Shown: positions 15,868 through 25,966 of the stretch, piece after piece
Layout: each line of letters begins with the position of its first letter
Position numbering within the stretch: the first letter of the stretch is position 1
Assembly (NCBI RefSeq): GCF_934630525.1
Contig: NZ_CAKTVX010000007.1
Location: 1-64,000 of the forward strand
DNA from: an uncultured Slackia sp.
GTDB taxonomy: Bacteria; Actinomycetota; Coriobacteriia; Coriobacteriales; Eggerthellaceae
Length of the DNA stretch: 64,000 bases
Direction of reading: 5' to 3'
Notes under the pieces: model-generated
Databases searched by the model: none
Seen by the model: the letters and a program-made list of their open reading frames with translations, nothing else
What the model was told of the DNA's origin: nothing
Made by a program: the position numbers and the translations under genes

Positions 15868-16584
15868 ATGGAGAGCATTTCGAGCGAGGCGTGGACTGTC
15901 CGCGCGACGGCGTGGGAGCTGGCTGCGTTCAGCTTCCGCCACCCTACGCGAGAGCTGGCCGAGGCCGTTGCATGTGGAGAATGGGCCGATGCGGCTTGCG
16001 AGGTGTGTGGGGCGTTGGATGCAAAGCTGCCCAAGGAGCTTGCGGAAGGTGTCGACTTTTCCGGGAAGAGTGGCTCCGATTCCGCCGAATCGCCCAACGT
16101 CCTCGGCGGCTCCGATGCGATCGATCGCCTTTTCCATCGCCTGCGCGCCGAGGCGACGCGCCTGTTCGTGGGGCCGACCGAACCTGCGTGTAGCCCCTAC
16201 GAGGGTGTGTGGCGCGCGAAGGCCGATGGCGTGAAACCGCTGCTGTTCGTGAATCCGCATTCCATGGAAGTCGAGCGCTTTGTGAAGGCGTGCGGTTTCG
16301 CACGCCCCGAGGGCAAGAACAATCCGCTCGATCATATCGCCACCGAATGCGAGCTGCTCGAAGCGCTCGCCCTGCGCGCGGCGGGCCTGCCAGTCGCGGC
16401 GGGCGAGCGCGCCCTCGCCGATTCCAATCTGCCGGGAGGCTCCGCCGCCGCAGCGTATTCCCAGTTCATCGAAGAACACCTTGAGATCTGGGTCGTCGAT
16501 TTCTGCGCGTCATGCGAATCGGAGGCGCGCGAGCCGTTCTACCGCGCCGCTGCCGCATATCTTCGCTGCCTTCTCGAAGGGTAG
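15868..16584 (+). CDS. TorD/DmsD-family Moco enzyme chaperone
   Basis: A 238-residue cytoplasmic all-helical chaperone that binds the Tat signal of the cognate Moco enzyme and helps cofactor insertion before export. Family features: RLFVGPTEPACSPYEGVW (the YxxLFxGP-like core motif), then a DHIATECELLEAL segment equivalent to the conserved DHI/EFM helix, and a late HLEIWVVDFCASCE. The ATG at 15868 follows AGAAGGG with 7-bp spacing. It is the last gene of the operon and most likely serves the catalytic subunit at 10581. Confidence 0.9.
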   Translation: MESISSEAWTVRATAWELAAFSFRHPTRELAEAVACGEWADAACEVCGALDAKLPKELAEGVDFSGKSGSDSAESPNVLGGSDAIDRLFHRLRAEATRLFVGPTEPACSPYEGVWRAKADGVKPLLFVNPHSMEVERFVKACGFARPEGKNNPLDHIATECELLEALALRAAGLPVAAGERALADSNLPGGSAAAAYSQFIEEHLEIWVVDFCASCESEAREPFYRAAAAYLRCLLEG

Positions 16585-16762
16585 GCATATCGGCTTTTGC
16601 GGTGCGAAAATGCGCAAATCAATGCGTAAACCCACCGTACGCGCGCTCCTGTAGATGAAAGTTACCCGCGATTCTCCTTGATGTGGCATAATGAAAAGGT
16701 TCTATAGAAAATTGCCCTTACTGCGCCTATGCGCAGGGGCGACACGTCACGGAAAGAGCCGT

Positions 16763-19435
16763 ATGAAGTCCGAAAAAGCCGAGGCAGCAAGCCTCAAGCC
16801 TGCTCGCGACCGCAAGAAGAAAACGTCGCAGCATGTGAATCGCCGCAATGTGTGGCTGATCGTCGCCACCGTGCTTTTGGTACTGGGGTCAGTGTTCGCG
16901 TTTATGCCGCCCCAGGAAAAGATTAACCAAGGCCTCGACATTCAGGGCGGCTTGTCGGTCGTGCTTACCGCGAAGAGTACCTCGGGCGATGCCGTTTCCA
17001 GCGAAGACATGGAGAAGTCGCGCTCCATCATCGAGAGCCGCGTGAACGCGCTCGGCGCGAGCGAGGCATCGGTTTCGCTGCAGGGCAACGATCAAATCCT
17101 CGTTCAGATTCCTGGCCTTTCCGACACCGAGGCCGCACTCGACACCATCGGCCGTACCGGTAAGCTCGAGTTCGCGCGCCTCGATTCCTTCACCGACGAA
17201 TCGGTGAAGACCAAGATCGACAACGGCCAGTACGTCACGCAGGAAACCGTGACCGACGCGGCTGGCAATAAATTCCCCACGGGCAAACAGAGTTACGACC
17301 TCGAAGTGCCCGAGGGTACCTACACGCCGCTCGTGACCGGCTCCGACATCACGCGCGTGACGGTTGATAAGGAAAGCGAGGCGTCGGCTAACTACGCGGT
17401 CGACATCACGCTGAATTCCGAGGGCGCCAAGGCGTTTGAGGAAGCGACCCGCGACCTCGCGGCCGACCATGGCAAAATCGTCATCATCCTCGACGGCAAG
17501 GTGCAAAGCGCTCCTGCCGTGCAGGGCGTGATTTCTGGCGGCAACGTGTCCATCACGGGCAACTACACCATGGACGAAGCCAAGGCGCTGCAAACCGTGC
17601 TCGAGTCGGGTTCGCTGCCGGTGAGCTTTGAGTACGCGCAGAGCCAAACCGTTGGCCCGACGCTTGGCCAAGACGCGCTTGCTTCTGGCGTGCTCGTCGC
17701 CGCAATTGGCCTAGCGCTCGTTATGCTTTACCTGCTTCTTTTCTACCATGGCCTGGGCCTCATCACCGCCGCCGCCATGGCCGTGTTCGCGTGCCTGTAC
17801 CTGGGCATTTTGGCGCTGCTTTCGCATTTCGGCCTGTTCAGCCTGTCGATGGCGGGCATCGCGGGCGTCGTGCTCACCATCGGTATGGCCGCCGATTCGT
17901 CGATTCTTACGCTCGAGCGCTTCCGTGAGGAAATTCGCATGGGCCGCAGCGTGCGCGCCGCATCCATCACGGGCGTGCGCCACGGCATCCTGACCTCCAT
18001 CGACGCCGACCTGGTAACGCTTGTTTCCGCGCTCACGCTGTTCTTCCTGGCGAGCGCATCGGTCAAGGGCTTCGGCCTTACGCTCGCGCTCGGCATTCTG
18101 TGCGACATCGCGATGATGCTGCTGTTCAAGGCGCCGATTATTCGTCTGCTTGCGCCGCGCTGCATCGCGAAGCATCCTGGCTTCTGGGGCGTGCGCGACT
18201 GCGAAGATGCCGCGCCGTATTTCCAAGGCGAGAAGCAAGCCGAAAGCCGCAAAGACGTGCGCGGTCGCTTCATCAAGCTTGACATCAACGTGCTGGGCCT
18301 GAAGAAGTACTTCCTTTCCGCCGCCGCTGTCGCCATGGTGCTCGTCGCCGTGATTATTGGCGTGCGCGGCCTGCAGTTCGGCATTGAGTTCGTCGGCGGC
18401 ACGTCGGTCACGTTCCACGGCACCGGTGACACCACCATCGAGCAGGTGCGCGACGCATTCGACGACGCGGGCGTGAGCGATCCCGTGCTGCAAACCACGA
18501 ACGCCGATGGCGATACGGGCATTCTCGCTCGCATGACCACTACCTCGGCCGAAGATGCGACGCACATCGCGAACCAGGTGGCCGACGAGTTCGGCTGGAG
18601 CACCGACAGCTTCGAGGTGACCACCATCGGTCCCGACTGGGGCGCATCGGTCGTGCAGAGCTCGCTGCTCGCGTTCCTCGTGTCGCTGATTTTGATTATT
18701 GCCTACATCTCGATTCGCTTCCGCGATTACAAGATGGGCGTGTCGGCGGTTATCGCGCTTTTGCACGACCTCGTGCTCGTGTTTGGCGTGTATGCGCTGG
18801 TCGGCCGCGAGGTTACGCCGAATACCATCGCCGCGCTGCTCACGATTCTGGGCTATTCACTCTACGATACCGTGGTCGTGTTCCACCGTATCAACGAGAA
18901 CATGAAGGACGATTCGGTGAAGTGCACGTTCGCTACCATGGCGAACCATTCGGTGAACGAGGTGCTCATTCGTTCGCTGAACACGTCCATCACCTCGCTC
19001 ATTCCGGTTGTGGCTATGCTCCTGTTCGGCGGCGAGACGCTGAAGGACTTCGCGTTGGCCATGACGGTCGGCCTGGTCGCGGGCGCGTATTCGTCCTATG
19101 CCATCGCAACGCCGATTTACGTCATTTGGAAAACGCGCGAGACGCGCTACGCCAAGCTGCAGCGCAAATACGGCGACACGGTGGTGCGCTGGTTCCTCAA
19201 TCGCTTGCCGCAACCTGTGAAGGCTGCTGAGGCCGAGGGCGCTGCTTCGGCCGCTCCGGTTGCCGCGAATGCGACAGCTTTGGCGGCTCAGGGCGCTTCT
19301 GCTGAGGTTTCTGCGGAAGGTTCGGGCGAGAATGCGACTGCCGCGGCCGTCGCGCAGCCCGCACAGGCGACGAAGCAGTCGACGCACCGCCAAAAATCGA
19401 ATCGCTCGAAGTCGGCGAATCGCAAGAAGAAATAG
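16763..19435 (+). CDS. secDF: SecD-SecF fusion, protein-export accessory protein
   Basis: An 890-residue fusion of SecD and SecF, which use proton motive force to pull proteins through SecYEG. TM1 is at about 31-48. The SecD signature GLDIQGGLSVVL follows at about 57, then the periplasmic P1 domain and five TMs (HYHGLGLI-like YHGLGLITAAA, GIAGVVLTIGMAADSSIL). The SecF half begins near residue 510 with FGIEFVGGTSV and ends with its own TM bundle (DTVVVFHRINEN). A basic, Ala-rich cytoplasmic tail (about 800-890, ending NRSKSANRKKK) is an extension. The ATG at 16763 follows GGAAAGAG. Fused SecDF occurs in several Gram-positive groups. Confidence 0.94.
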   Translation: MKSEKAEAASLKPARDRKKKTSQHVNRRNVWLIVATVLLVLGSVFAFMPPQEKINQGLDIQGGLSVVLTAKSTSGDAVSSEDMEKSRSIIESRVNALGASEASVSLQGNDQILVQIPGLSDTEAALDTIGRTGKLEFARLDSFTDESVKTKIDNGQYVTQETVTDAAGNKFPTGKQSYDLEVPEGTYTPLVTGSDITRVTVDKESEASANYAVDITLNSEGAKAFEEATRDLAADHGKIVIILDGKVQSAPAVQGVISGGNVSITGNYTMDEAKALQTVLESGSLPVSFEYAQSQTVGPTLGQDALASGVLVAAIGLALVMLYLLLFYHGLGLITAAAMAVFACLYLGILALLSHFGLFSLSMAGIAGVVLTIGMAADSSILTLERFREEIRMGRSVRAASITGVRHGILTSIDADLVTLVSALTLFFLASASVKGFGLTLALGILCDIAMMLLFKAPIIRLLAPRCIAKHPGFWGVRDCEDAAPYFQGEKQAESRKDVRGRFIKLDINVLGLKKYFLSAAAVAMVLVAVIIGVRGLQFGIEFVGGTSVTFHGTGDTTIEQVRDAFDDAGVSDPVLQTTNADGDTGILARMTTTSAEDATHIANQVADEFGWSTDSFEVTTIGPDWGASVVQSSLLAFLVSLILIIAYISIRFRDYKMGVSAVIALLHDLVLVFGVYALVGREVTPNTIAALLTILGYSLYDTVVVFHRINENMKDDSVKCTFATMANHSVNEVLIRSLNTSITSLIPVVAMLLFGGETLKDFALAMTVGLVAGAYSSYAIATPIYVIWKTRETRYAKLQRKYGDTVVRWFLNRLPQPVKAAEAEGAASAAPVAANATALAAQGASAEVSAEGSGENATAAAVAQPAQATKQSTHRQKSNRSKSANRKKK

Positions 19436-19480
19436 CCGCGTCGACGCTTAACGGCCCTATTGGCGCTTAAGGTTTCCGAA

Positions 19481-19507
19481 AAGCCCGCATATGCATGCGG
19501 GCTTTTT
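19481..19507 (+). terminator. Rho-independent terminator after secDF
   Basis: AAGCCCGCAT (19481-19490), an ATGC loop, ATGCGGGCTT (19495-19504) and a T-run. Confidence 0.92.
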
Positions 19508-19959
19508 TCGTGCGGTAATTTTGGCGCTCAAGTGTTGTGGGCGATGCTGCTAGAAGCCGTGGATAGTTTCGCAAGTGATTGCCGTAGGGGGTTGCCTTGG
19601 GCGATTGCTCAGGTATCTGCAGTTATGCGTTGCGAAGCCGAGAATGCTTACGTGCTTGCTTCTCCTTTTGTATAGAGGCCCAATCGCCGAAGACATCCCT
19701 TGGCCTTCCGTGGATGTGCTTTCGTGCGCGCGATGGCGTAGGAGGTTGGCGTGGGTCGTTCTCATGGGGCTTGCCTCCTGCTTCTGAATTCTCGGTTGCT
19801 TCATCTCAGCGTGTTGGTGCGCTCCGGTTTGCCCGCGCGCTCATTTCGTGATGAATTGCGGGCTTGCGCGGAACGGCTCGCGCGCTGCCGTGCGAGATGC
19901 GATAATGGGCACGATATGCGTAAGGCGGCACGGCCGCTTCAGACTAGAGAGGATGCGCA
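19508..19959. other. 452-bp intergenic region, no gene seen
   Basis: Short open frames on both strands lack ribosome binding sites and any recognisable content. I see no tRNA, no SRP-RNA-like motif and no strong hairpin. The promoter of the DUF1292 gene is expected near its right end (AGATGCGATAATGG around 19896-19909 contains a GATAAT-like -10). Confidence 0.4.
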
Positions 19960-20289
19960 ATGGCAGAAATCCGCGAGGGCTCCGCGCCCAACTTCGCCCC
20001 GCCCGTCGAAGAGGGCATGGTGTTCGAGTTCGAGGACGAGAAGGGCGAAATCTCTCAGCTCGAGTTCCTGGGCCTCATTTTGCATGATGAGCAGCGCTTT
20101 GGTTTCTTTTTCCCGGTTGACGAGGATGATCCGGCGGGCTCTTCGGGCGAGGTTTTGATTCTTGAAGTGACCGACCTCGACGAAGAGGGCCAGCCCTGCG
20201 AGTTCGAGCTTCTTGATGATGAGGAAATCGCCGCCCAGATTTATGACGAATTCCGCGAGGCTACAAAAGACCTCTACGATTTCGAATAA
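19960..20289 (+). CDS. DUF1292 family protein
   Basis: A 109-residue acidic protein (YrzB/DUF1292 family): MVFEFEDEKGEISQLEFLGL, FFPVDEDD, then VLILEV. It is widespread in Firmicutes and Actinobacteria, often near ruvX and alaS; the function is not established. The ATG follows AGAGAGGATGC. It has a net negative charge throughout and no membrane segment. tRNA-Glu follows immediately under its own promoter. Confidence 0.88.
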   Translation: MAEIREGSAPNFAPPVEEGMVFEFEDEKGEISQLEFLGLILHDEQRFGFFFPVDEDDPAGSSGEVLILEVTDLDEEGQPCEFELLDDEEIAAQIYDEFREATKDLYDFE

Positions 20290-20303
20290 ATTTAAAATTC
20301 TTC

Positions 20304-20331
20304 TTGCATTTCTGGGAGAATCCTGTATTCT
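20304..20331 (+). promoter_or_regulatory. Promoter of tRNA-Glu
   Basis: TTGCAT (20304-20309) and TATTCT (20326-20331) with a 16-bp spacer lie 29 bp upstream of the mature tRNA 5' end. Confidence 0.6.
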
Positions 20332-20359
20332 AATCAAGCTGCTTAATTGAAGCACGCAT

Positions 20360-20436
20360 GGCCTGGTCGTCTAGCGGTTTAGGACGCCGCCCTCTCAAGG
20401 CGGAGATCGGGGGTTCGAATCCCCTCCAGGCTACCA
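20360..20436 (+). tRNA. tRNA-Glu (anticodon CTC), CCA encoded
   Basis: The cloverleaf can be folded by eye. Acceptor GGCCTGG pairs with CCAGGCT; the D-arm is GTCT/GGAC. Anticodon stem CCGCC/GGCGG encloses loop CTCTCAA, so the anticodon is CTC at 20394-20396. The T-arm GGGGG/CCCCT has loop TTCGAAT. Discriminator A is followed by an encoded CCA (20434-20436). Confidence 0.96.
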
Positions 20437-20446
20437 TTGAATACTG

Positions 20447-20474
20447 CAGGTCAGGCGATTGCCTGGCCTGTTTT
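20447..20474 (+). terminator. Terminator of tRNA-Glu
   Basis: CAGGTCAGGC (20447-20456) pairs with GCCTGGCCTG (20461-20470), followed by TTTT. Confidence 0.8.
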
Positions 20475-20479
20475 AGTTG

Positions 20480-20507
20480 AAAGCCCGTTCTAACGAACGG
20501 GCTTTTT
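20480..20507 (+). terminator. Second, stronger terminator after tRNA-Glu
   Basis: AAAGCCCGTTC (20480-20490), a TAAC loop, GAACGGGCTTT and a T-run to 20507. It stands directly behind the weaker hairpin. Confidence 0.9.
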
Positions 20508-20575
20508 ATTTGAAACGACCTGACGCCGCGTAGCTGGGAGTTCTTTTGGGCGCTGCATTTCGTTCGGCTTAGGAA

Positions 20576-21066
20576 ATGGCCGAGGCGGTGGTGTCTTGGG
20601 GAGGCGATAGCTTTGCTGAATTCGCCTTCTTTAACAAGAAACGCATTCGTGAGGCGGCGACGATTGTTCCCGAAGTGGTCGAGGTGCTCGTTTTGAGCTA
20701 CAAGGTCGGCATCGCGGATGGGAGCGGGGCGTGCATGAACGATCTTGGCGCGCTGTATTACATGGGCGATCTTGTCGAGCAAGATTATGTCAAGGCGGCG
20801 GAGCTCTATGAAATGGCGGCCGGTGGTGCTGCGATGAAGTCGACATGTCCGACGAGGCCCCCGAAGGCGGTTATAAGGATGCTACGGCGGCCTCCTGTAG
20901 CCAGTGGGGCTTCGTGTCTGCTTCCAATGAGGAGATGGAACGGCTCGTTGCCTCCGAGACATTTGCGCGTGAGCTTGTGGCCCGAGGCATAACCGCAGAC
21001 CCTGATGGCGGTATCGAGCTGCATGGCGCGGTTGACGTGCTCCTTGAGCTCTTGGCCGAGCCTTAG
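20576..21066 (+). pseudogene. Frameshifted Sel1-repeat-like gene
   Basis: The first frame (from ATG 20576) encodes about 85 residues including a Sel1/TPR-like helix pair, NDLGALYYMGDLVEQDYVKA followed by AELYEMAAGG, then turns into unrelated Arg/Pro-rich sequence. A frame shifted by one base, open across 20820-21066, continues with sensible content (CDEVDMSDEAPEGGYKDATA ... TFARELVARGITADPDGGI). Joining the frames near 20815-20835 would restore one protein of about 160 residues. Either the gene is broken or the base call is wrong. Sel1 proteins act as protein-protein adaptors; no specific role is assignable. Confidence 0.55.
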
Positions 21067-21155
21067 CTGTCCAAGGCACTCCTAGTCCATCCAGGAACTG
21101 TTAGGGAGGGATGTTCGGTGAACGCTTGAAGGAGCACTTGGGGCTGCTGGTGGCT

Positions 21156-21803
21156 CTAAAGGCTTAAAACGGAAGCTACGATCTCGTTGCGCGCTTCATC
21201 GGTGGGGGAGATGCGCTTGGAGCCGCCCCAGGCGGCCGCAAAGTGCATCTCGGCTAGGTGGGGCAAGTCGAACATGTCTCGCGCGACGAGCAGGGCGCAT
21301 TCGTAGCGCTCTTCAGGGCCGTGCTTCAGCAACTCCATGGCGCTCGTGAGTCCTTCGTTGCACAAGAGCTCGAGGCGTCCCATCTCGTCAACGATAAGCA
21401 TGCGTTTTGCCGGGCTGGCATGGACGCATGTACATTCTGGCATATCGGCTGCTTGAGGCTCCTTTGCGGCTTCAATGAGCGCATCAAAATGCGCATTCAC
21501 CTTCCGAATCGCTTCATCGGAAATGTGCCAGCGAAGCATCGCCTTGGCCGATTGCGCGTTGGCGTCAAACGTGCCCTCGGCGCGGGCCAAATCGTCGCGT
21601 CGTGCGAAATGCACCACCTCATGCGTTGGCAGAAGCTCGTTGTCGATGCCGAGCTTATCGAAGCCACCCGCTTCGTCTTCGCGCCATACGCCAGGCGCAA
21701 TCACGCCGTCGCATACGGCCCCGCGCGCTTCGAGATCGCCTACGAGCGCCTGTAGCCAGCGAGTTTTTCCGATTTGCACATCGCCTGTAAGAATGTAGAG
21801 CAC
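21156..21803 (-). CDS. THEP1-like P-loop nucleoside-triphosphatase
   Basis: A 215-residue NTPase of the THEP1/COG1618 type. The P-loop GDVQIGKT sits at the very N-terminus (residues 7-14), and the Walker B-like MLIVDEMGRLELLC is characteristic of this group. Members hydrolyse NTPs in vitro; in anaerobes they are often linked to Moco or nucleotide metabolism, without proof here. I choose the GTG at 21803 because AAAGG lies 5 bases upstream and the P-loop starts there. An ATG at 22016 would add 71 low-complexity residues that relatives lack. It runs in the same direction as the degV gene, behind that gene's terminator. Confidence 0.78.
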   Translation of the reverse strand: MLYILTGDVQIGKTRWLQALVGDLEARGAVCDGVIAPGVWREDEAGGFDKLGIDNELLPTHEVVHFARRDDLARAEGTFDANAQSAKAMLRWHISDEAIRKVNAHFDALIEAAKEPQAADMPECTCVHASPAKRMLIVDEMGRLELLCNEGLTSAMELLKHGPEERYECALLVARDMFDLPHLAEMHFAAAWGGSKRISPTDEARNEIVASVLSL

Positions 21804-22025
21804 GGTGGCCTTTCTTTTGGTGGAATTGCGTCTCTGGTTGCGACGCGTTTGCGCGCGTCTTTCACGGCTAGCAAGCGATTGTTCAGAATATGCCCAGTTC
21901 GCAGGCTGTTTCTCTGCAGTTTCTTCAGGTTCAACCGAGTCATTGCTCGCGCACTCTTCGAATGTCGACGTCCTTTGTTTTGAGGCTATTTTGGATGCGC
22001 TCGGCGTTCCCATCAACCGCTGACA

Positions 22026-22056
22026 GAAAAATCGCGCCGCGTTTATGCGGCGCGAT
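22026..22056 (-). terminator. Rho-independent terminator after degV-family gene
   Basis: On the minus strand ATCGCGCCGC (22056-22047) pairs with GCGGCGCGAT (22040-22031), followed by a T-run (22030-22026). Confidence 0.88.
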
Positions 22057-22058
22057 CG

Positions 22059-22958
22059 CTAGCATACGATGATTTCCGGTTCGCTGCCGTGGAACTTGTT
22101 CGGAATGGGGGCGTTGCATTCGTACGCGATGCCCATGGCCGGGCCGACGTGCACGCCGATAACCGGACTCGCCGGCACGACACGGGGCATGAACCCGATG
22201 AACGGCGCCACCTTCTCTTCGGCCCACTGCACAGCCGGCGCTTTGCTGCCGATGTAATGAACGACGAGGTTCTTAAGGCCGCTCGGTGCCGTATCTTCGC
22301 CGAGCACCTGGAGCATTTTCGCAAGAGCTTTTTTCTGCGTGCGGCACTTCGAGAAGGTACTCGCTTCGCCGTCGTTTACGGTGAGCACGGGCGTGAGGCT
22401 GATCATGTTGCCGATGAGCGCGGCGGCTTTTCCGATGCGGCCGCCCTTCTGCAGGAACAGCAGCGATTCGGGAGCGAATACGAATCGCGTGGAATGCAGG
22501 CTTGCGTTCGCCGCCTGAATGCAGTCGTCAAGGCCGGCGCCCGTTTTGGCGGCTTTTGCGGCGGCGATAACGGGCCAGCCCATCTCCATGCAATTGGTCA
22601 TGCTGTCAATGGCGGCGAAACGGAAGTTGGGGAGGTCGTTTTTGACCTCTTTGGCTGTGTGGACGAAGCTTTCGAACGTGCCCGACATTTTGCCGCTGAT
22701 GAAAATTCCGAGCACTTCGTCGCCCGTTTTCGCGATGCTTTCGACAACTTCGCGAACCTTGCCCAAGGGCGGCTGGCTCGAGGTGGGAATGTTGTCAGCC
22801 ATTTCGTAGATATCTTTATAGAAGGCATCGAGGTCGGTTTCCGATTCGACGAGCTCTTCGCCATTCCTATTGATGATGAGCGAGGTGACTTCGATGCCGA
22901 GCTCGGCGCGAATGTCCTGGGGAATGGACGAGGTTGAGTCGGTGATGATTCGAACCAA
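22059..22958 (-). CDS. DegV-family fatty-acid-binding protein
   Basis: A 299-residue DegV (FakB-type) protein: IITDSTSSIPQDIRAELGIE at the N-terminus, TSSQPPLGKV, the conserved GIFISGKMSGTFESF, and LLFLQKGGRIGKAAALIGNM. DegV proteins bind a fatty acid in a buried pocket and, with a FakA kinase, feed exogenous fatty acids into phospholipids. No fakA is adjacent. I choose the TTG at 22958 because GGAGGTCA lies just upstream and the family begins at this point; the frame is open upstream to 23147 with non-homologous sequence. Confidence 0.9.
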   Translation of the reverse strand: MVRIITDSTSSIPQDIRAELGIEVTSLIINRNGEELVESETDLDAFYKDIYEMADNIPTSSQPPLGKVREVVESIAKTGDEVLGIFISGKMSGTFESFVHTAKEVKNDLPNFRFAAIDSMTNCMEMGWPVIAAAKAAKTGAGLDDCIQAANASLHSTRFVFAPESLLFLQKGGRIGKAAALIGNMISLTPVLTVNDGEASTFSKCRTQKKALAKMLQVLGEDTAPSGLKNLVVHYIGSKAPAVQWAEEKVAPFIGFMPRVVPASPVIGVHVGPAMGIAYECNAPIPNKFHGSEPEIIVC

Positions 22959-23240
22959 TTTGTGACCTCCAAGTGCTCGTTGTCGCGGCGAAAGGGTTTT
23001 TGCGGAAGGCTCGACGCGGCTTCCGCTTTGACCCAATCGGGCCTGTTCGCGGTTGATGCTGCGAACGGGCAGGTGTGGCGCCGTGCTAGAAAGTATTTGC
23101 TTCAGCTGCGATTTCGCGAAGCTGTTCTTTTCCCACGATTCTAGCATTCCTGCTGCAAAGAAACGCGCAATGCGGAAGGGTTAAAGAAGATTCCGCGAAC
23201 CGCCAAGCTTTACCAAAGGCGCCGTCGCGGTGGTTGTGCC

Positions 23241-25742
23241 CTAGATTCCCAAATAGCGTCCCGTGATGCTTTCCCGGTTTGCGGCGATTTCCTCGGGCGT
23301 GCCGCATGCCACGATGCGTCCGCCCGCTTTGCCGCCCTGTGGACCCATGTCAATCACGTAATCGGCGTTCGCGATGAAATCGAGATCGTGCTCGACCACC
23401 ACCACGGTAGCGCCCTGCTCAACGAGACGCTGGAACACGCCGAGGAGCGTTTCCACGTCGCGCGGGTGCAAGCCGATGGTGGGCTCGTCGAACACGAACA
23501 CGGCATCGGCTTGTCCGCGGCCCATCTCGCTTGCGAGTTTCAGGCGCTGTGCCTCGCCGCCCGAAAGCGCGGGCGTGGCTTCGCCGAGCGTGAGATATCC
23601 CAGGCCCAGGTCATGCAGGGTTTGCAGCTTTTCGTGCGCCTTCTTGACGTCGGCTACATGCGGAAGGGCCTCGTCAACGGAAAGCGCGAGCAGGTGTGGC
23701 AAGCTGAGCGCCTGGTTATCGGGCGCGCCTTTTTCGGGCCGGCGAATTTTCTCGGCAGCGGTTCCGTAGCGCGACCCGCGGCAATCGGGGCAGGCGATGT
23801 CGACGTCGGGCAGGAATTGCACGTCGAGCGAGATTTGTCCCGTGCCGTCGCAGGTGGCGCAGCGAAGGCTTCCCGTGTTGTACGAGAAATCGCCCATCTT
23901 CAGCCCTGTCGCTTTCGCGGAATCGGTGTGCGCGTATGCGCGGCGCACATCGTCGAGCGCACCGCAATACGTGGCGACCGTCGAGCGCACGTTGATGCCG
24001 ATGGGAGTGGCGTCGATGAGGTTCGCGCGGCGAATGCCCTCGGCCTCAATCGCGGTGACGTGCTCGGGGAGCGTTTCGCCTGTCGCCGCTGCGGCAAGCG
24101 CGGGAATAAGAGTTTCGAGCACGAGCGTCGTTTTACCTGAGCCCGATACGCCCGTCACGGCAATGAGCCGGCCTTTGGGAATGTCGATCGCGAAGGGCTT
24201 CACGGTGTGAAGCCCGCTTGACTCAAGATGGATACGACCCAGGTCGAACATCTGTTCCGCGGATGTTTTCGGCCGGGCCGCAACGCGCGCGGCTCCCGAA
24301 AGATAGGGGCCGATAATTGATTCGGAATCGTTTGCAACTTCTTCAACCGAGCCTTGCGCTACCAAGGCGCCGCCGCGGGCGCCTGCTTCGGGGCCCATTT
24401 CGACAAGATGGTCGGCCGCGCGAAGGATGCGCGTGTCGTGATCGACCATCACCACCGAGTTGCCGTCGGCAATCAGGTCGCGCATGACGCCTAAAAGCCC
24501 GTCGATGTTGGCGGGGTGCAAACCGATAGAAGGCTCGTCCATCACGTACAGCACGCCCGTGGTGCGATTTCGCACCGAGCGCGCGAGTTGAACGCGCTGG
24601 CGCTCGCCGGTGGAGAGGGTCGCGCCTGCTCGGTCGAGCGATAAATAGCCCAAACCCAGCTCGAGCAGGCGACGAGCCGTGCTTTCGAACGACTCGCAAA
24701 TCGATTTCGCCATGGGACGCATCTCATCGGGGAGGCTTGCAGGCACGCTTGCCACCCACGTCACCGCTTCATCGAGCGTCATTTCCGACGCCTGTGCCAG
24801 ATTGATGCCGCGAACGATTGACCCGCGCGCGGCCGCGGACAGGCGCGAGCCGCCGCAGTCGGGGCAGGGGCCTTCCGTCAAGTATTTCGCCACGCGGCGC
24901 AAGCCTTTCTCGTCTTTCGCCTTGGCGAGGGAGTTTTCCACGGTGCGCACGGCATTGTAGTAGGTGAAGTCGAGTTCGGCGAAATTCTCGCCCTTCTTCG
25001 CCTTGTAGAGGATGTGCTTCTTCTCGGCTGGCCCGTTGAAGACGATGTCGCGTTCGGCGGCCGTGAGCTCGCAAAACGGCACGTTCGTACGCACGCCCAT
25101 GGCGCCGCACACCTGCTTCATGAGGTCCCACATGAGCGTGCCCCATACCACCACGGCGCCCTCGTCGATGGTTTTGCTTTCGTCAGGCACGAGTGCGGCG
25201 CGGTTTACGGTGCGCGCGATGCCGGTTCCGCTGCAGGTGGGACAGGCTCCTTCGCTGTTGAACGCGAACGACTCGGCGTCGGGGCCGAAGAATTCGCTGC
25301 CGCAATGCGGGCATGAGATGGGCAGTTCGGCGGCAACATTAAGGCTTGGCGGCACGTGCTCGCCGCAGTGCGGGCACACGTGGCTGCCGACGCGCGAGAA
25401 CAGAAGGCGCAGGCTATTCAAAAGCTCGCTTGAAGTGCCGAACGTGGAACGCACGCCTGGCACCGCTGGACGCTGGTGCAGCGCGAGCGCCGCGGGCACG
25501 TAGCGAACGTCGTCGACCGAGGCTTTGCCGGCCTGCGCGATGCGGCGGCGCGTGTAGGTTGAAAGCGCTTCGAGGTAGCGGCGAGAGCCTTCGGCGTAGA
25601 GCACGCCGAGCGCGAGCGAGCTTTTGCCCGAACCCGATACGCCTGCAATGCCCACGAGCTCGCCGAGCGGGATATCCACGTTTACGTTCTTCAGATTGTG
25701 CACGCGCGCGCCGCGCACTTCGATGTGGTCGATGTTCTGCAT
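23241..25742 (-). CDS. UvrA paralogue (class II, UvrA2/DrrC type)
   Basis: An 833-residue ABC-type ATPase with two nucleotide-binding domains: Walker [10 protein letters not shown] near residue 34 and GVSGSGKTT in the second half. Signatures are [14 protein letters not shown] and [14 protein letters not shown]. Zinc modules include [20 protein letters not shown] and CATCDGTG...CPDCRGSR. It is about 100 residues shorter than housekeeping UvrA (about 940), consistent with loss of the UvrB-interacting region, as in UvrA2/DrrC proteins linked to drug tolerance. The ATG at 25742 follows AAGGAAAT. No uvrB or uvrC is nearby. The role is probably resistance to DNA-binding compounds rather than canonical excision repair (inference). 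Confidence 0.88.
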   Translation of the reverse strand: MQNIDHIEVRGARVHNLKNVNVDIPLGELVGIAGVSGSGKSSLALGVLYAEGSRRYLEALSTYTRRRIAQAGKASVDDVRYVPAALALHQRPAVPGVRSTFGTSSELLNSLRLLFSRVGSHVCPHCGEHVPPSLNVAAELPISCPHCGSEFFGPDAESFAFNSEGACPTCSGTGIARTVNRAALVPDESKTIDEGAVVVWGTLMWDLMKQVCGAMGVRTNVPFCELTAAERDIVFNGPAEKKHILYKAKKGENFAELDFTYYNAVRTVENSLAKAKDEKGLRRVAKYLTEGPCPDCGGSRLSAAARGSIVRGINLAQASEMTLDEAVTWVASVPASLPDEMRPMAKSICESFESTARRLLELGLGYLSLDRAGATLSTGERQRVQLARSVRNRTTGVLYVMDEPSIGLHPANIDGLLGVMRDLIADGNSVVMVDHDTRILRAADHLVEMGPEAGARGGALVAQGSVEEVANDSESIIGPYLSGAARVAARPKTSAEQMFDLGRIHLESSGLHTVKPFAIDIPKGRLIAVTGVSGSGKTTLVLETLIPALAAAATGETLPEHVTAIEAEGIRRANLIDATPIGINVRSTVATYCGALDDVRRAYAHTDSAKATGLKMGDFSYNTGSLRCATCDGTGQISLDVQFLPDVDIACPDCRGSRYGTAAEKIRRPEKGAPDNQALSLPHLLALSVDEALPHVADVKKAHEKLQTLHDLGLGYLTLGEATPALSGGEAQRLKLASEMGRGQADAVFVFDEPTIGLHPRDVETLLGVFQRLVEQGATVVVVEHDLDFIANADYVIDMGPQGGKAGGRIVACGTPEEIAANRESITGRYLGI

Positions 25743-25966
25743 GATTTCCTTCGCCTTAGGGCTCGTGCCGTTTCTCCCATCGATTATGCCACGACGCCGA
25801 CGGCAAAACCCAGGCCGCGGGGCGGTTATAGTTGTCGATTCTAGCGAGGGCGGCATCGATTCGTTTGCGCGGAAGAGCATCGAAGGCAGGGAGCACGACG
25901 GCGCCATTTTGGCGTCGCTCGCCAATCCGGCCGTTTGTTTTCGCGGAGCCGCTGCTCCTCCGCGCG

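Noticed and set aside
19508..19959. Possible structural RNA in the gap after secDF
   Set aside because: No recognisable conserved motif of SRP RNA, RNase P, tmRNA or 6S RNA, and no promoter-terminator pair.
21804..22016. 71-residue N-terminal extension of the THEP1-like NTPase
   Set aside because: Low-complexity, no RBS at 22016, whereas GTG at 21803 has an RBS and starts the family domain.
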